Source: a virus | Reading direction: 5' to 3' (one strand) | Virus record (IMG/VR): IMGVR_UViG_3300006195_000007 | Coordinates: 1 to 20,984 of that record | Length of the DNA stretch: 20,984 nucleotides | Shown: in pieces, positions 7,434-13,829 of the stretch | Layout of the letters: each line of letters starts with the position of its first letter | How positions within the stretch are numbered: the first letter of the stretch is position 1 | Notes under the pieces: model-generated | The model's database searches: none | The model's input: only the letters and a program-made list of their open reading frames with translations | What the model was told of the DNA's origin: nothing | Position numbers and translations under genes: made by a program

Positions 7434-7639
7434 ACGCTGAACAGCAGCCGCAGACTCCTACCCCAGAGCAGGATCCAGGACAGTCTCCGGGTGCACCCAT
7501 GCCCGACACTTCTCCTCCTGAGCAGCGGCCCGAGCCAAATGAGCCAAATGAGCCAGAGGGAGACGACGAGGAAGAGGGCGAGCGGTACGACGGCGGAGAG
7601 ATTCCGAGAACTAACGATGATGAGGCGGATGGAGCATAA
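7430..7639 (+). CDS. Pro/Glu-rich disordered protein
   Basis: A 69-residue protein rich in Pro, Glu, Gln and Asp, with no predicted fold. A short 9-base repeat (gagccaaat, 7532-7549) encodes the EPN-EPN-EPE run, followed by an acidic GDDEEEGE patch. It starts by ATGA overlap with the preceding acidic gene. It is the last gene before a probable terminator and before the packaging genes begin. It resembles the linker-like Q/P/E-rich protein at 8339 in composition, though not in order of residues. No function is assigned, and it could be a fast-evolving accessory gene. Confidence 0.55.
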   Translation: MNAEQQPQTPTPEQDPGQSPGAPMPDTSPPEQRPEPNEPNEPEGDDEEEGERYDGGEIPRTNDDEADGA

Positions 7640-7650
7640 CCGCTGACCGA

Positions 7651-7706
7651 CGGGTGGGATGGGAAATCCTTGCCGCAGCCATTTTCTGTCCCGCCCGACC
7701 TTTTCT
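7651..7706 (+). terminator. Probable intrinsic terminator between lysis and packaging modules
   Basis: CGGGTGGGAT (7651-7660) can pair with GTCCCGCCCG (7688-7697), giving a ten-pair GC-rich stem with two G-T wobbles and a 27-base loop. The short T-rich tract TTTTCT (7701-7706) follows after ACC. The element lies in the 83-base gap between the acidic protein ending at 7639 and the small membrane protein starting at 7723. This is the longest gap between genes in the window. The loop is long and the T tract short, so it may be a weak or partial terminator. Confidence 0.45.
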
Positions 7707-7722
7707 AAAGAAAGGGTCAACT

Positions 7723-7878
7723 ATGGGGTTAGCCCTTATTCTTATCGGAATCATCATATGGATTTTCATTAATTCGCTCTTAGGTGTTATTCTCGTAATA
7801 TTGGGTCTCGTATTGTTTTTCGTGCCGTGGGATAGCGGTTACGGTTACAGCCGCTTTCGCGGGCGAAGAGGACCATAA
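7723..7878 (+). CDS. Small two-helix membrane protein
   Basis: A 51-residue protein made of two hydrophobic stretches (about residues 3-17, LALILIGIIIWIFIN, and 20-37, LGVILVILGLVLFFVP) and a basic, Tyr/Gly/Arg-rich tail (YGYSRFRGRRGP). I chose ATG 7723, preceded by AAAGGG. The open frame extends upstream to 7654, but that part runs through the putative terminator hairpin and is not convincing. It is the first gene after the hairpin and directly precedes the head-tail connector gene. Similar tiny hydrophobic proteins are common in actinobacterial phages. It could be another holin-type or membrane-active protein; no function is assigned. Confidence 0.6.
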   Translation: MGLALILIGIIIWIFINSLLGVILVILGLVLFFVPWDSGYGYSRFRGRRGP

Positions 7879-7899
7879 TTTAAGGACGGAGTGAAATCG

Positions 7900-8370
7900 A
7901 TGGAACAGAGTATTCTTACCAGTACGAAGAAAATTTTGGGAATTGCCGAAGATTATACTGTATTCGATCTCGATATCATTACTCATATTAACTCCTCGTT
8001 CTCTACTCTCGCTCAGCTGGGAGTTGGTCCGGCTGAAGGTTTTCAAATCGATGATGCGAGTGCTGTTTGGGCTGATTTCGATCCTGAGAACGATCCTAAT
8101 TACAACGCGGTAAAGTCTTACATTTTTCTTCGTACTCGAATGCTTTTCGATCCTCCGTCGACATCATATCTGATTACGGCGATGGAAAAGCAGATTCAAG
8201 AGCTCGAGTGGCGTTTGAATGTACATCGCGAGGGAACAGATTGGGTCGATCCGAATCCGGGTCCTACTGTACAAACTCTTTCTGAGGACGAGGCATATTT
8301 CAGCCCAACCATGAGAACGCTTAGAAGGTGGGAGGATAATGGGACAAGAAGTCAGCTCGGCGGGGTCTGA
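7900..8370 (+). CDS. Head-tail connector, gp6-like
   Basis: A 156-residue, mostly helical protein of the gp6-like head-tail connector type (HK97 gp6 / SPP1 gp15 group), which forms a ring under the portal and starts the neck. Recognisable parts are the N-terminal ILTSTKKILGIAEDYTVFD, ITHINSSFSTLAQLGVGP, and the late helix YLITAMEKQIQELEWRLNV. I chose ATG 7900 with GGAG eight bases upstream; a GTG at 7891 would add three residues but overlaps the ribosome site. The gene overlaps the next by 32 bases, so the last residues are shared with another frame. In most phages the connector follows the capsid gene; here it comes before the terminase, portal and capsid. Confidence 0.75.
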   Translation: MEQSILTSTKKILGIAEDYTVFDLDIITHINSSFSTLAQLGVGPAEGFQIDDASAVWADFDPENDPNYNAVKSYIFLRTRMLFDPPSTSYLITAMEKQIQELEWRLNVHREGTDWVDPNPGPTVQTLSEDEAYFSPTMRTLRRWEDNGTRSQLGGV

Positions 8371-8602
8371 GCGAGAACGTCAGGACAAACAAAGAGCAGA
8401 AGAGAATCGGAGAAGACAGCTCCGTCAGGGAGTTATTTCTGAGGAAGAGTCGTCAGCTCAGCAGCAAGAGGCGCCCGAATCTGAACAACAGCAAGCGCCT
8501 GAAGCAGAACAACAGCAAGCATCCGAGCCTGAGCAACAGCAAGCGCCCGAACCTGAGCAGCAGGAAGAAAGGCCGAAGGCAAAAAGAGCCACTAAGAAAT
8601 AG
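8339..8602 (+). CDS. Q/E/P-repeat disordered protein
   Basis: An 87-residue hydrophilic protein. Residues 1-40 are charged and helical, with RERQDKQRAEENRRRQ. Residues 41-75 are a tandem repeat of the eight-residue unit EQQQAPEP and variants. The tail KAKRATKK is strongly basic. A GGAGGA ribosome site precedes the ATG, which lies inside the end of the connector gene. No fold or membrane segment is expected. It lies between head-tail connector and tagged protein A in the packaging region, so it may be a scaffold-like or DNA-contacting accessory of the head. No family is recognised. Confidence 0.6.
   Translation: MGQEVSSAGSERERQDKQRAEENRRRQLRQGVISEEESSAQQQEAPESEQQQAPEAEQQQASEPEQQQAPEPEQQEERPKAKRATKK
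8483..8563 (+). repeat. 24-base in-frame tandem repeat
   Basis: Three full copies and one partial copy of a 24-base unit, starting near 8483, 8507, 8531 and 8555, encode EQQQAPEA, EQQQASEP, EQQQAPEP and EQQ. A diverged unit precedes them at 8459. The copies differ mainly at third-codon positions, with an occasional residue change. The repeat length is a multiple of three, so copy-number changes would keep the reading frame. Confidence 0.75.
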
Positions 8603-8610
8603 GGGGCAAG

Positions 8611-9489
8611 ATGGACCCCGTTGAAAATGTTCTTGCTCATTTCGGCGTCAAGGGTATGAGATGGGGCGTTCGTAGATCGAAAGAACTTCATCCCGACCTT
8701 GTCGGTATTCCGAAGAAAACGCGTAAGGAAGCTGCAAAAGACGCTGAAGAGTTTACGCGAGCCAAGCTATATTTTGGAGAAGGAGCGGGCACACGTCGAA
8801 AGTTGATCAAAGCTACGGTTGAAACCAAAAAGAAGCACGATCCGCATTACGCCAAGGCGTTTGACCACTTCGTCAAGCAAACCAATCTAGCTGAGCGCGC
8901 TGCTCAGGCTCGCAAACAACGAAAGCGCACGGATAGAAGAACTTACACGAAGAAAGTCGCCAGGAGAGTTGAGCGTAATTTGCTCAGCGCACACGTGTAT
9001 CAAAGCGATGATCGAGTTATCGATTCCGGCAAGAATTTTCTCGTTCACTTCGGAATCAAGGGTATGAAGTGGGGTGTTCGTCGGAAGGCCACGGTGAGAC
9101 CGGAAGAAGTCTTCGTTCGTCCTTCAAAATTTCCGGGCAGTACGAGGATGAAAGTCAAGGGCGGCCGGGGACATCCTGCAACTACAGAAGCTGTAAGAGC
9201 ACGTAAGCTTGGGCAAATCGGAAAGAAGAGTGGAGTCCAGGCTCTTTCCGATCAAGAATTGCAGGATTACGCAAGACGAATGCAACTCGAACAGAATGTT
9301 CAGCGGCTTCAGTTCAATCAATTGAATCCTGGTCAAAGATTCGTCAAGAATTTAGTCGGACAGGGTCAAAGATCGGCCGAGGATCAAACTACTAAAGCAA
9401 TGACCAAAAATGGTAAGAAAGCGGTTGGTTATGCCGCAAAGAAAGCAAAGAGAGGTGCGGCTACAGCTGCGATTGCAGTCGCACTTTAG
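8611..9489 (+). CDS. Tagged basic head-region protein A (two KGMxWG tags)
   Basis: A 292-residue, strongly basic protein of no confirmed function. It has two copies of a short tag: HFGVKGMRWGVRR at residues 10-22 and HFGIKGMKWGVRR at 146-158. The first half between the tags is helical and Lys/Arg-rich, with AKLYFGEGAGTRRKLIKATV (52-71). From memory this stretch resembles small stand-alone proteins in actinophages. After the second tag comes a helical part starting ALSDQELQDYARRMQLEQNV (211-230), followed by a basic, Ala-rich C-terminus (270-292). The tag plus SDxEL helix arrangement is one I recall from many Gram-positive phage proteins near terminase or portal genes. The layout suggests fusion of two tagged proteins. 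Location just before the large terminase suggests an internal head, scaffold or DNA-binding role. Confidence 0.72.
   Translation: MDPVENVLAHFGVKGMRWGVRRSKELHPDLVGIPKKTRKEAAKDAEEFTRAKLYFGEGAGTRRKLIKATVETKKKHDPHYAKAFDHFVKQTNLAERAAQARKQRKRTDRRTYTKKVARRVERNLLSAHVYQSDDRVIDSGKNFLVHFGIKGMKWGVRRKATVRPEEVFVRPSKFPGSTRMKVKGGRGHPATTEAVRARKLGQIGKKSGVQALSDQELQDYARRMQLEQNVQRLQFNQLNPGQRFVKNLVGQGQRSAEDQTTKAMTKNGKKAVGYAAKKAKRGAATAAIAVAL
8632..8676 (+). other. KGMxWG tag, copy 1 (N-terminus of protein A)
   Basis: Encodes LAHFGVKGMRWGVRR close to the start of protein A. The pattern is H-x-G-V-K-G-M-R-W-G-V-R. Two more copies occur at 9040 and 11293. Codons differ between copies while residues are kept, so the protein sequence, not the DNA, is conserved. 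Confidence 0.8.
9040..9084 (+). other. KGMxWG tag, copy 2 (internal in protein A)
   Basis: Encodes LVHFGIKGMKWGVRR in the middle of protein A. It follows the segment NLLSAHVYQSDDRVIDSGKN, which could be a linker or processing region between two fused tagged units. Confidence 0.8.
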
Positions 9490-9502
9490 ATAGAGGATTA
9501 GA

Positions 9503-11248
9503 ATGGGTCTGTCTAATATTGCGACACCGATCTATTACGGTCAGTTTCGTGAAGCGGTCATTCGAGGAGAGATTCCTGTCAATCGAGAGATCTCTTTGGA
9601 GATGAATCGGATCGATTCGCTCATCGCCAATCCGAACATCTTCTATGACGACGAAGCTGTTGAGGGATTTATTCGTTACTGCGAAGGAGAGTTGACCCTA
9701 ACCGATGGATCGGATCTTCATCTACTCTTCTCGTTTAAGCTCTGGGCCGAGCAAATCTTCGGTTGGTATTACTTCGTCGAGCGTAGCGTCTATGTCCCCA
9801 CAAAAGAGAATCACGGCGGACATTACGAGAAAAGGGTAATCAAGAAACGCCTGACGCTCAAGCAGTATCTGATCGTCGCTCGTGGAGCAGCCAAGTCGAT
9901 GTATGCGTTCCTGATTCACAGTTTCTTCTTGAACGTCGATACGTCGACGACACATCAGATCAACACTGCTCCGACGATGAAGCAAGCCGAAGAAGTCTTG
10001 TCTCCGTTTCGTACTTCGATCACGCGCGCACGCGGCCCTCTGTTCAAGTTCTTGACCGAGGGCTCTCTTCAGAATACGACGGGATCGAGAGCCAATCGGG
10101 TCAAGCTTGCTTCGACAAAGAAGGGCATCGAGAACTTTCTTACTGGATCTATACTCGAGATTCGCCCGATGGCGATCAACAAGCTCCAGGGCCTTCGTCC
10201 GAAGATCTCCACGATCGACGAATGGCTGTCCGGCGATCTTCGAGAAGATGTTGTGGGTGCTGTCGAACAGGGCGCATCCAAGCTAGAGGACTATTTGATT
10301 GTAGCTATTAGTTCGGAAGGAACTGTTCGAGCTGGTTCCGGTGACACCATCAAAATGGAACTAGCTGACATTCTCAAAGGTGAGTACTTTGCGCCACACG
10401 TTTCGATCTGGCACTACAAGCTGGATGAAATCGAGGAAGTTTCCGACCCGGCGATGTGGGTTAAGGCGAATCCGAATTTGGGAGCGACCGTTTCCTACGA
10501 GACGTATCAACTTGATGTGGAGCGAGCCGAGAAAGCTCCTGCTTCTCGCAATGATATTCTCGCCAAGCGGTTTGGAATTCCAATGGAGGGTTATACATAT
10601 TTCTTTACGTATGAAGAGACGCTTCCACATCGTCTTCGAGAATTCTGGCAAATGCCCTGTGCTCTCGGAGCGGATCTGTCGCAAGGTGATGACTTCTGCG
10701 CATTCACATTCCTATTTCCATTAGGGCGTGAGAAGTTCGGAGTCAAGACTCGCAGCTACATCACCGAGCTCACGTTGATGAAGCTTCCTGCCGCTATGCG
10801 ACAGAAGTACGAAGAATTCATCAACGAAGGAAGTCTTCATGTGATGGAGGGAAATATTCTCGATATGATGGAAGTCTACGATGATTTGGATCGTTTCATC
10901 CAGGCTTCCGAATACGATGTTCGTGCTCTCGGTTACGATCCCTACAATGCAAAGGAATTCGTCACGCGTTGGGAGACCGAGAATGGACCATTCGGCATCG
11001 AGAAGGTGATTCAGGGAGTCAAGACCGAATCGGTTCCTCTTGGTGAGCTCAAGATCATGAGCGAAGAGAGGCTTCTGGTCTTCGATCAGGCGCTCATGTC
11101 GTTTGCTATGAGCAACGCCATCACCATCGAGGACACCAATGGAAATCGGAAGCTTCTGAAGAAGCGTCAGGAGGAGAAGATCGATAATGTTGCCGCTCTC
11201 ATGGATGCTTGGGTGGCATACAAGGTACACAAGGAGGCCTTCGAGTGA
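9503..11248 (+). CDS. terL: Terminase large subunit
   Basis: A 581-residue DNA-packaging motor. The ATPase half carries an atypical Walker A, ARGAAKSMYA (residues 126-135, with K131 and S132), and a Walker B with catalytic acid, ISTIDEW (235-241, D239 and E240). An NTAPTMKQAEEVL segment (154-166) lies between them. The nuclease half shows the RNase H-like acidic positions: GADLSQGDD (around 391), GYDPYNAKEF (D near 479) and a late IDNVAALMDAWVA (near 561). The length is normal for HK97-like large terminases. Together with the portal it translocates and cuts concatemeric DNA. It lies between two tagged basic proteins, and the next gene starts by GTGA overlap with its stop. A candidate small subunit is far upstream at 73. 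Confidence 0.95.
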   Translation: MGLSNIATPIYYGQFREAVIRGEIPVNREISLEMNRIDSLIANPNIFYDDEAVEGFIRYCEGELTLTDGSDLHLLFSFKLWAEQIFGWYYFVERSVYVPTKENHGGHYEKRVIKKRLTLKQYLIVARGAAKSMYAFLIHSFFLNVDTSTTHQINTAPTMKQAEEVLSPFRTSITRARGPLFKFLTEGSLQNTTGSRANRVKLASTKKGIENFLTGSILEIRPMAINKLQGLRPKISTIDEWLSGDLREDVVGAVEQGASKLEDYLIVAISSEGTVRAGSGDTIKMELADILKGEYFAPHVSIWHYKLDEIEEVSDPAMWVKANPNLGATVSYETYQLDVERAEKAPASRNDILAKRFGIPMEGYTYFFTYEETLPHRLREFWQMPCALGADLSQGDDFCAFTFLFPLGREKFGVKTRSYITELTLMKLPAAMRQKYEEFINEGSLHVMEGNILDMMEVYDDLDRFIQASEYDVRALGYDPYNAKEFVTRWETENGPFGIEKVIQGVKTESVPLGELKIMSEERLLVFDQALMSFAMSNAITIEDTNGNRKLLKKRQEEKIDNVAALMDAWVAYKVHKEAFE

Positions 11249-11853
11249 AACTTTCTGTTGAGAAGCCCGGGTCTCCATTAGAGATTCTGGAACATCACGG
11301 TGTCAAGGGAATGAAGTGGGGGGTTCGGCAAAGATCACAATACGCCGGGCAAAAAGCTGGAAAAGCTGCAGCAGGAGAAGTTCGAAAAGCAGGTGGTGGT
11401 CGTAGAGAACAAAGAAAAGCTGGACGTAAAGCCTTTAGTGAAACAGCAAGAGAAACTTCTCGAACTTTGCGGACAGAAAACAAAGCTGTACGAGCAGAAC
11501 GGAAAGCCGCATCGACCAGCCGGAATTTCAAACAGAAGTTCCCTACGAGCGCGTCAAGGACACAAGAAATTCATCGTGCTCGTATGCAAGATCAGGCGAT
11601 GCGTTTGAAGGCTGCGAGTGAGACGAATCCCGCTAAACGAGACAAATTGATAAAAGAGTGGCAAGAGAGTCCAGATAGAGCGATTGCTCTTCGTACAACT
11701 AGAGGAGAGAAAGTAGTACTAGGAGTATTGGCTGGTGCTCTTGCAATACCAACGGCCGGAGCAGCTCCAGCAGCGCTTGCTGGATATGGTGGTACCACTG
11801 TTGCTATTCGTAGAGGTATTGAACGCGGACAAGCCAAACGGGCGCGTCAGTAA
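11245..11853 (+). CDS. Tagged basic head-region protein B (one KGMKWG tag)
   Basis: A 202-residue, very basic protein. The tag HHGVKGMKWGVRQ (residues 17-29) is followed by a long Arg/Lys/Ala/Glu-rich helical region (about 35-155), probably coiled coil. A hydrophobic Ala/Gly-rich stretch follows (about 162-186, with VVLGVLAGALAIPTAGAAPA) that could insert in a membrane, and then a basic end (RRGIERGQAKRARQ). I chose GTG 11245 because AAGGAGG lies seven bases upstream and the start overlaps the terminase stop; an ATG at 11209 would lie within the terminase. It is followed by the portal gene. Apart from the tag and the general basic character it shows no clear similarity to protein A. A head-internal or ejected protein is my best guess; no function is established by sequence. 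Confidence 0.72.
   Translation: MKLSVEKPGSPLEILEHHGVKGMKWGVRQRSQYAGQKAGKAAAGEVRKAGGGRREQRKAGRKAFSETARETSRTLRTENKAVRAERKAASTSRNFKQKFPTSASRTQEIHRARMQDQAMRLKAASETNPAKRDKLIKEWQESPDRAIALRTTRGEKVVLGVLAGALAIPTAGAAPAALAGYGGTTVAIRRGIERGQAKRARQ
11287..11331 (+). other. KGMKWG tag, copy 3 (N-terminus of protein B)
   Basis: Encodes LEHHGVKGMKWGVRQ near the N-terminus of protein B. It keeps every core residue of the copies in protein A except that the residue between His and Gly is His instead of Phe (HHG against HFG). Confidence 0.8.
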
Positions 11854-11876
11854 GTAGAAGTGGGAGGAGGTGAGCT

Positions 11877-13253
11877 ATGGCGCGATTTGGTACGGCGTTG
11901 AAACACGCCTGGAACGTATTCTCTAATCAACCGCAAAATTCGAATCGAAATAGTCCTTGGCCGGTTCAACCCGTTCCCGACTCGGCCCCTTATGCGTATG
12001 GCGCAGCTTCTGGATCGAGGCCCGATCGTCTAAAGCTTCTAATTCCCAGCGCGCGCACGATGATCTCCTCGATTTACACGCGTCTCAGTATCGACGTGGC
12101 CTCTATTGACATACGTCATGTAAGGACGGATGAGGAAAAGCGATATTTGGATGATATTGAGAGCGGTCTTAATAACTGTTTGACCGTTGAAGCCAATCTC
12201 GATCAAGCTGCACGTGCTTTTCGACAAGATATTGCTCTTACACTCTTTGATCGAGGCGTCGTAGCGCTTGTTCCGGTAGATACGTCGATCAGTCCAGAGA
12301 AAACTGGCGGTTACGAGATTTTGACGCTTCGTGTCGGCGAGATCTTGACCTGGTATCCGAAGCACGTAAAAGTACGCTTGTACAACGAAGCGACCGGTAA
12401 GCGGGAAGAAATTACTCTGGAGAAAGCTGCGGTTGCTATTATCGAGAATCCGTTGTATTCGGTGATGAATGAGCCGAATTCGACTCTTCAGCGTTTGCTC
12501 AACAAGCTTGAACTCTTGGATGTCGTCGATAATCAATCTGCTTCCGGAAAATTGGATCTCATCATTCAGCTTCCTTACGTAATCAAGTCGGAGGCTCGTA
12601 GACAACAGGCGCAACAGCGTCGTCAAGATATCGAATTTCAGCTTGCGGGTAGTAAATACGGCATTGCTTATACCGATGCGACGGAAAAGATCACTCAGTT
12701 GAATCGTCCGGCCGAGAACAATCTCATGGGTCAGATCGAGTTTCTAACCGATATGCTTTTCGGTCAACTCGGGTTGACTGCGGAGGTTATGAACGGTACA
12801 GCCGACGAGAAAGTGATGCTGAACTATTGGAATCGCACGATCGAGCCGGTTCTCAGTGCGATCACCCAAGCTATGATTCGTACTTTTCTGACCAAAACTG
12901 CTCGGACGCAAAGGCAGACGATCATGTTCTTCCGAGATCCGTTCCGCTTGGTCCCGGTTGAGAATATTGCTGAGATTGCCGACAAGTTTACTCGTAACGA
13001 GATCATGACATCGAACGAAATGCGTCAGGTGGTTGGTATGGCTCCGCATCCCGATCCGAAAGCCGATCAGTTGCTCAACAGCAACATGCCGCAGGGAAGT
13101 CCGACACCCACAGGAGTCATGACGGACGGATCGGTCGAAACTCCGGCGACAACAGGAGTTATGACGGATGCTTTCGATGAGATCGATGCCGCCATCGATG
13201 ATGCTTTCGCTGGAATCAGTTCCTCCAATGGGAACTCTGCCAGCGGGGGTTAG
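11877..13253 (+). CDS. Portal protein
   Basis: A 458-residue phage portal of the HK97 type, the dodecameric ring through which the terminase drives DNA and onto which the neck proteins dock. Seen in order are an N-terminal polar arm, the wing and stem region with RPDRLKLLIPSARTMISSIYTRLS (split around residues 48-71), a central LLNKLELLDVVDNQ helix, and LTDMLFGQLGLTAEVMNGTADEK (about 285-307). Near the end comes the typical RNEIMTSNEMRQVVGM with PHPDPKADQL. The C-terminus is disordered, with TGVMTD repeated twice and then an acidic IDAAIDDAFAGI helix. GGAGGAGGTGA before ATG is nearly the complete anti-16S sequence, so strong translation is expected. It lies between tagged protein B and another basic protein, and the terminase precedes. 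Confidence 0.93.
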   Translation: MARFGTALKHAWNVFSNQPQNSNRNSPWPVQPVPDSAPYAYGAASGSRPDRLKLLIPSARTMISSIYTRLSIDVASIDIRHVRTDEEKRYLDDIESGLNNCLTVEANLDQAARAFRQDIALTLFDRGVVALVPVDTSISPEKTGGYEILTLRVGEILTWYPKHVKVRLYNEATGKREEITLEKAAVAIIENPLYSVMNEPNSTLQRLLNKLELLDVVDNQSASGKLDLIIQLPYVIKSEARRQQAQQRRQDIEFQLAGSKYGIAYTDATEKITQLNRPAENNLMGQIEFLTDMLFGQLGLTAEVMNGTADEKVMLNYWNRTIEPVLSAITQAMIRTFLTKTARTQRQTIMFFRDPFRLVPVENIAEIADKFTRNEIMTSNEMRQVVGMAPHPDPKADQLLNSNMPQGSPTPTGVMTDGSVETPATTGVMTDAFDEIDAAIDDAFAGISSSNGNSASGG

Positions 13254-13257
13254 TCTT

Positions 13258-13791
13258 ATGAAACTCCCAGACGGCACAATTCTCATGCATGGACGGGCTC
13301 CTTACGATCCGGTCAAAGCACACGAGTATTACCTGCGGACGCGCGAATTGAAGGGACGCAGAAAAGGGTCGCCCAGATTTACAGTCAGGTCGAGAAGTGG
13401 AACGATTGAACTCACCGCGCGAGAATTGACCGAGCAACGAGCCTATGCGGCCAAAAGAGTCAATGACATTAAGAACCGTTTGGCTGAATTAAGCTCTCGA
13501 CTCAGTGTTTTGAGAGCTGAAGCTAATGCAAAAGAAAGTAAATCAAAGAGAAAGGCTAGGAAATCTCCGACGGCTGCGGACAAATCTAAAGCGGCCCGGG
13601 AATCTAAACAGTATCGACAAAAGCATAGGCAAACGCTTACTACTAAGAGAAAAAGAGGATCGAAAACAAGATCTAGGTCGAAGGCAGACCCCGTCGCTAG
13701 GCTTGAGGAGAGAATTGCCACCGTTAAGGTTTCTCTCATGGATGCTGTGGCAAGACAACGCGCTTTAGCTTCGGCCACTAGGAGTAATTAA
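13258..13791 (+). CDS. Highly basic coiled-coil head protein with DPVKAHEYY motif
   Basis: A 177-residue protein of very high positive charge. Its N-terminal 38 residues contain DPVKAHEYYLRTRELKGR (17-34), a motif I recall from phage proteins near portal and capsid genes in Gram-positive phages. A coiled coil follows (about 55-95, with KRVNDIKNRLAELSSRLSVL), then a long Lys/Arg/Ser-rich disordered stretch (about 98-150) and a short C-terminal helix. I chose ATG 13258, just after the portal stop; the open frame extends into the portal gene, but upstream starts are shadows. The ribosome site is weak (GGGGG). Location between portal and protease-capsid is where a scaffold or internal head protein is expected. 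The function is inferred from position and charge only. Confidence 0.68.
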   Translation: MKLPDGTILMHGRAPYDPVKAHEYYLRTRELKGRRKGSPRFTVRSRSGTIELTARELTEQRAYAAKRVNDIKNRLAELSSRLSVLRAEANAKESKSKRKARKSPTAADKSKAARESKQYRQKHRQTLTTKRKRGSKTRSRSKADPVARLEERIATVKVSLMDAVARQRALASATRSN

Positions 13792-13829
13792 TAGGAGCGG
13801 TGATCCGAAAGTTAGGAGGAACATTCAAA

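Noticed and set aside
7118-7720. 200-codon antisense open frame, Ser/Leu-rich
   Set aside because: It lies opposite acidic and Pro-rich genes, whose Glu/Asp codons create Ser/Leu-rich antisense frames. It has no ribosome site or recognisable domain.
7654-7722. Upstream extension of the small membrane protein
   Set aside because: This part runs through the hairpin and lacks a ribosome site. The ATG at 7723 has AAAGGG before it and begins directly with the membrane segment.
10721-11278. 185-codon antisense open frame opposite the end of the terminase
   Set aside because: Overlaps conserved terminase nuclease motifs on the + strand and shows no domain.
12039-12626. 195-codon antisense open frame opposite the portal gene
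   Set aside because: The portal on the + strand is clear and complete, and the antisense product shows no domain or ribosome site.
13526-13768. 80-codon + strand frame inside the basic coiled-coil gene
   Set aside because: Composition simply mirrors the AG-rich codons of the basic gene in another frame. No ribosome site.
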